DNA of 64,000 nucleotides, taken from positions 11,734,126 to 11,798,125 of the forward strand of contig NC_133238.1 of the NCBI RefSeq assembly GCF_040436345.1, read 5' to 3'. Source of the stretch: Pagrus major. Its lineage: Eukaryota; Chordata; Actinopteri; Spariformes; Sparidae. The position numbers were made by a program, and so were the translations under genes. Below the pieces are notes generated by a model. That model was not told the DNA's origin. It saw only the letters and a program-made list of their open reading frames with translations, and made no database searches. Positions 58,504-64,000 of the stretch are shown here, piece after piece (positions within the stretch are counted from its first letter, which is position 1; every line of letters begins with the position of its first letter).

Positions 58504-59100
58504 TTACATTGTTGGATTACTATTATCGGTGCATTAAAGTATACGCACCATTATAATGTTGTAGTTGGTTGAGGTGTTAACTACGTTATATTACAGCTGA
58601 GTAGTTTAACTCTTAATAAGGCATCAAATACTATACAGTGATTATATGTTTTGTTATATTTGATAAAAAGTAGAACATGTTGGGGTAAAATAGTTAAGAT
58701 AATGTCTTATGGTTTAATTAAAGTTCTGTAAACACATACAGAGTCCTCTAGGTTTCAGTCAGAGCATGCAGATAACAACTGTGGACATTTTTCCACTTTT
58801 TCTGGAGACATAGGACGCTCTCCTCAGCCAGACAGGGGCCGAATATGAACAACAAATGTCAGGGGTGCAGCGGGAAACTTTCCTCCCCTTGACATGGGAC
58901 ATTGTGTACAAACTGGATATTAGGACACTATGACGCCTAAACCATGAACTACCATGAAGATGTACATTACTAAGAGACTTACTGAAATGATAACTAAATG
59001 ATACAGTATGTAACCTTTTCTGTGGACTGTCATTCAGCTGTCACATGTGCTGTCAAACAGGTCTGCTCTGGAGGGCAGAATGTCAGCTGGATGCACTTAA
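58504..59100. other. Stretch between kinase remnant and atp5f1b promoter
   Basis: AT-rich, no exon recognised on either strand. The reading toward 58503 shows no splice acceptor. Confidence 0.6.
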
Positions 59101-59106
59101 CATCTA

Positions 59107-59138
59107 CGCATGCGCAGTCTACGTAGCGCGCATGCGCA
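59107..59138. promoter_or_regulatory. Two NRF-1 type sites upstream of atp5f1b
   Basis: CGCATGCGCA at 59107-59116 and GCGCATGCGCA at 59128-59138 both fit the palindromic NRF-1 consensus (YGCGCAYGCGCR). They lie about 21 bp (two helical turns) apart and 75-105 bases upstream of the ATG. NRF-1 drives many nuclear genes for mitochondrial proteins. Binding is inferred. Confidence 0.75.
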
Positions 59139-59160
59139 GTCGGCCTCAGCGGTCATTCAT

Positions 59161-59210
59161 TATAAAGCCCCAAGTTCCTCCGTCTCTTTCCACCTTCAGC
59201 CATTTTGACG
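59161..59210 (+). promoter_or_regulatory. atp5f1b core promoter and 5' UTR
   Basis: A TATAAAG string at 59161 is followed by a pyrimidine-rich stretch (ctccgtctctttccacc), where transcription could start. GCCATTTTG, a YY1-type motif, lies just before the ATG. The 5' UTR would be only some 20-30 bases. Confidence 0.5.
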
Positions 59211-62594
<3,384 letters not shown>

Positions 62595-62750
62595 ACATCC
62601 AAACAATCTAAACTGTTGTGGGGAGAAGAAGAGAGGAGAGGGGTCCTGTTGGTTAAGGAGCACTTGGTTTGTAAAACATGTCAAAATACAAATGTACCTG
62701 TCTCGTCATCCTGAAAGAAAGTTCTATTTAATGTTTTCAATGGAAGATGG

Positions 62751-62756
62751 AATAAA
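62751..62756 (+). terminator. atp5f1b poly(A) signal
   Basis: AATAAA 157 bases after the stop codon. A second AATAAA lies at 62946-62951. Confidence 0.75.
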
Positions 62757-63126
62757 ACACTGTCTTTACACAAAACAGCTCGTCAACTGTATATTTCCTG
62801 AAGGCTTTAAAAGTTGTAGTTGATAAACTTGTTCCTAATAGGGGGGTTTCATGAAATTGCTGTCCTTCTCCACTTTGACCACAGGATAGCAGTCTTGAGC
62901 CATGTTAAGCTTTCTGAACTGTGTTGCAGCTTTGTCTCTTACTGAAATAAAACGGTGGACAAACAATTGGATGAGTGTTTGTTTCAACACATGGTAAGGG
63001 AAGAACTATTACAGCTGGTTTGGTACATTTCGAACATTTTTCATAACTCATATCTATATTTGCATCAAATTGATTGCCAATTTGAGGGGATTCCAGATGT
63101 TTTTTACTCAGATGGACACTTTTTAA

Positions 63127-63330
63127 AGGGACAGTATGTAAAATATTTGCAAACATTCAAAAATGAGGTGCAGAGGTATCTGCTGAAGTTGGCATGTCCA
63201 TAATCAGCTGTCCTGTGCTGATGGTGTAAACATCAATCCTCTGGTCCCCGAGCTCCCAGACTGAACTGCTAACTAGCTACGGGCTGTGTTTACTACGAAT
63301 TTGATAGGTGACTGATTCTTAGACATTGCA

Positions 63331-63332
<2 letters not shown>
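63127..63332 (+). repeat. Truncated miniature-element copy
   Basis: Starts 'aagggacagtatgtaaaata', contains 'ctgctaactagctacggg' and ends 'ttcttagacattgcacctt', similar to the right terminus of the 55743 copy. It is internally shortened. Confidence 0.6.

Positions 63333-63363
<31 letters not shown>
63333..63363. repeat. Poly-T tract (31 bases)
   Basis: Uninterrupted T run abutting the right end of the truncated miniature element. Confidence 0.95.
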
Positions 63364-63366
<3 letters not shown>

Positions 63367-64000
63367 GGGTCATAAGAGAAATGAGACAAAACAATAATAA
63401 AGAAGTCTGACAGCAGGGTTTGAGTTATATTTAAGCCAATTTTAGGCCATTTTTATGGTCATACTGGGCAGATATATGAATACCTTTACCACATTTCAGT
63501 GCTTCCCAGCAATAATGATTTGACCTTGACCCATAGACTGGGATCTTGAAGCACCGAGGGAGCGTTGGTGCTCTTTATTATCGTACTATCACTTCTTGAG
63601 GTGCAATGTGGCTAGGTGCTAGCTATTTAGCATGCTTTAGTACTTGGGTCAATGTCTCTGCAACACAATATGTTGACTTAAGTCCAAACAGTTTGTTTCT
63701 TGGCATTCTTGTAATTTCAGCTATATTTGTAATGTTTTACTGACCTTTAAGGCCTACAGCAACCACGAGAAAAAATAAGACACTCGAAGAAACTGAATCC
63801 ACTGGTTTTTAATAGTTTTCAAGACATGTTTCAAGCCTGTACACACCGCCACGAAATATCACTCATGTACATACAGGAAGAAGCACTTTACTTTTCAGCT
63901 CCATATGTACTTTGTAGGTGAGTCCAAACCAGGCTGTTTTTTTTTATTTTTTACTGCTCTGGGCTAAGATCAGATCATTGGCCTGAGCGAAGCCCTATCT

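Larger units (their letters stand above)
62595..64000. other. atp5f1b 3' UTR and downstream intergenic DNA
   Basis: After the 3' UTR there is a partial miniature element (63127-63332) running into a long T tract. A second GCTAGC-bearing piece lies at 63595-63760. No coding exon was recognised up to the window end. Confidence 0.6.

Overview
The window is a piece of a ray-finned fish (teleost, probably percomorph) nuclear genome. The protein-coding genes are vertebrate, they are split by GT-AG introns of roughly 0.1 to 4 kb, and the non-coding DNA is full of short interspersed repeats rich in GCTAGC/GTTAGC strings that are typical of percomorph fish, plus CA, GA, CAG and TCA microsatellites. 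No prokaryotic, viral or plasmid module was found.

Layout, left to right. (1) 1-6030: non-coding, read as the end of the large intron of hs6st3. (2) 6031-6787 (+): the last coding exon of heparan-sulfate 6-O-sulfotransferase 3. (3) 10517-11524 (-): oxgr1, an intronless class A GPCR for 2-oxoglutarate. (4) 15253-20405 (-): klhl41, a complete six-exon muscle BTB-BACK-Kelch gene (605 aa as assembled). (5) 24387-50737 (-): a complete type XXVIII collagen gene, 35 coding exons, about 1220 aa: signal peptide, VWA, interrupted collagen helix, VWA, Asn/Gly- and Ser-rich linker, Kunitz domain. (6) 56563-57180 (-): leader exon and first part of an alpha-1 exon of an MHC class I gene, broken. (7) 57754-58503 (-): the C-terminal end of a protein-kinase gene, frameshifted and truncated. 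(8) 59211-62594 (+): atp5f1b, a complete ten-exon gene for the mitochondrial ATP synthase beta subunit (517 aa), with two NRF-1-type sites upstream.

The genes do not form a pathway. They act in Golgi heparan-sulfate editing, metabolite sensing at the plasma membrane, sarcomere maintenance, extracellular matrix and oxidative phosphorylation. hs6st3 and oxgr1 are also neighbours in human (13q32), whereas human KLHL41 lies at 2q31, COL28A1 at 7p21 and ATP5F1B at 12q13, so this order mixes one conserved pair with fish-specific linkage.

The most interesting structures are: the collagen domain built from fifteen 69-nt exons, fourteen of which carry a two-residue Gly-X break at the same position; the adjacent broken MHC class I and kinase remnants between the collagen gene and atp5f1b; and a TTAA-flanked miniature transposon family present in about eight copies. 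I found nothing that I would call an undescribed biological system. All exon boundaries were derived by hand from splice consensus, reading phase and family similarity.
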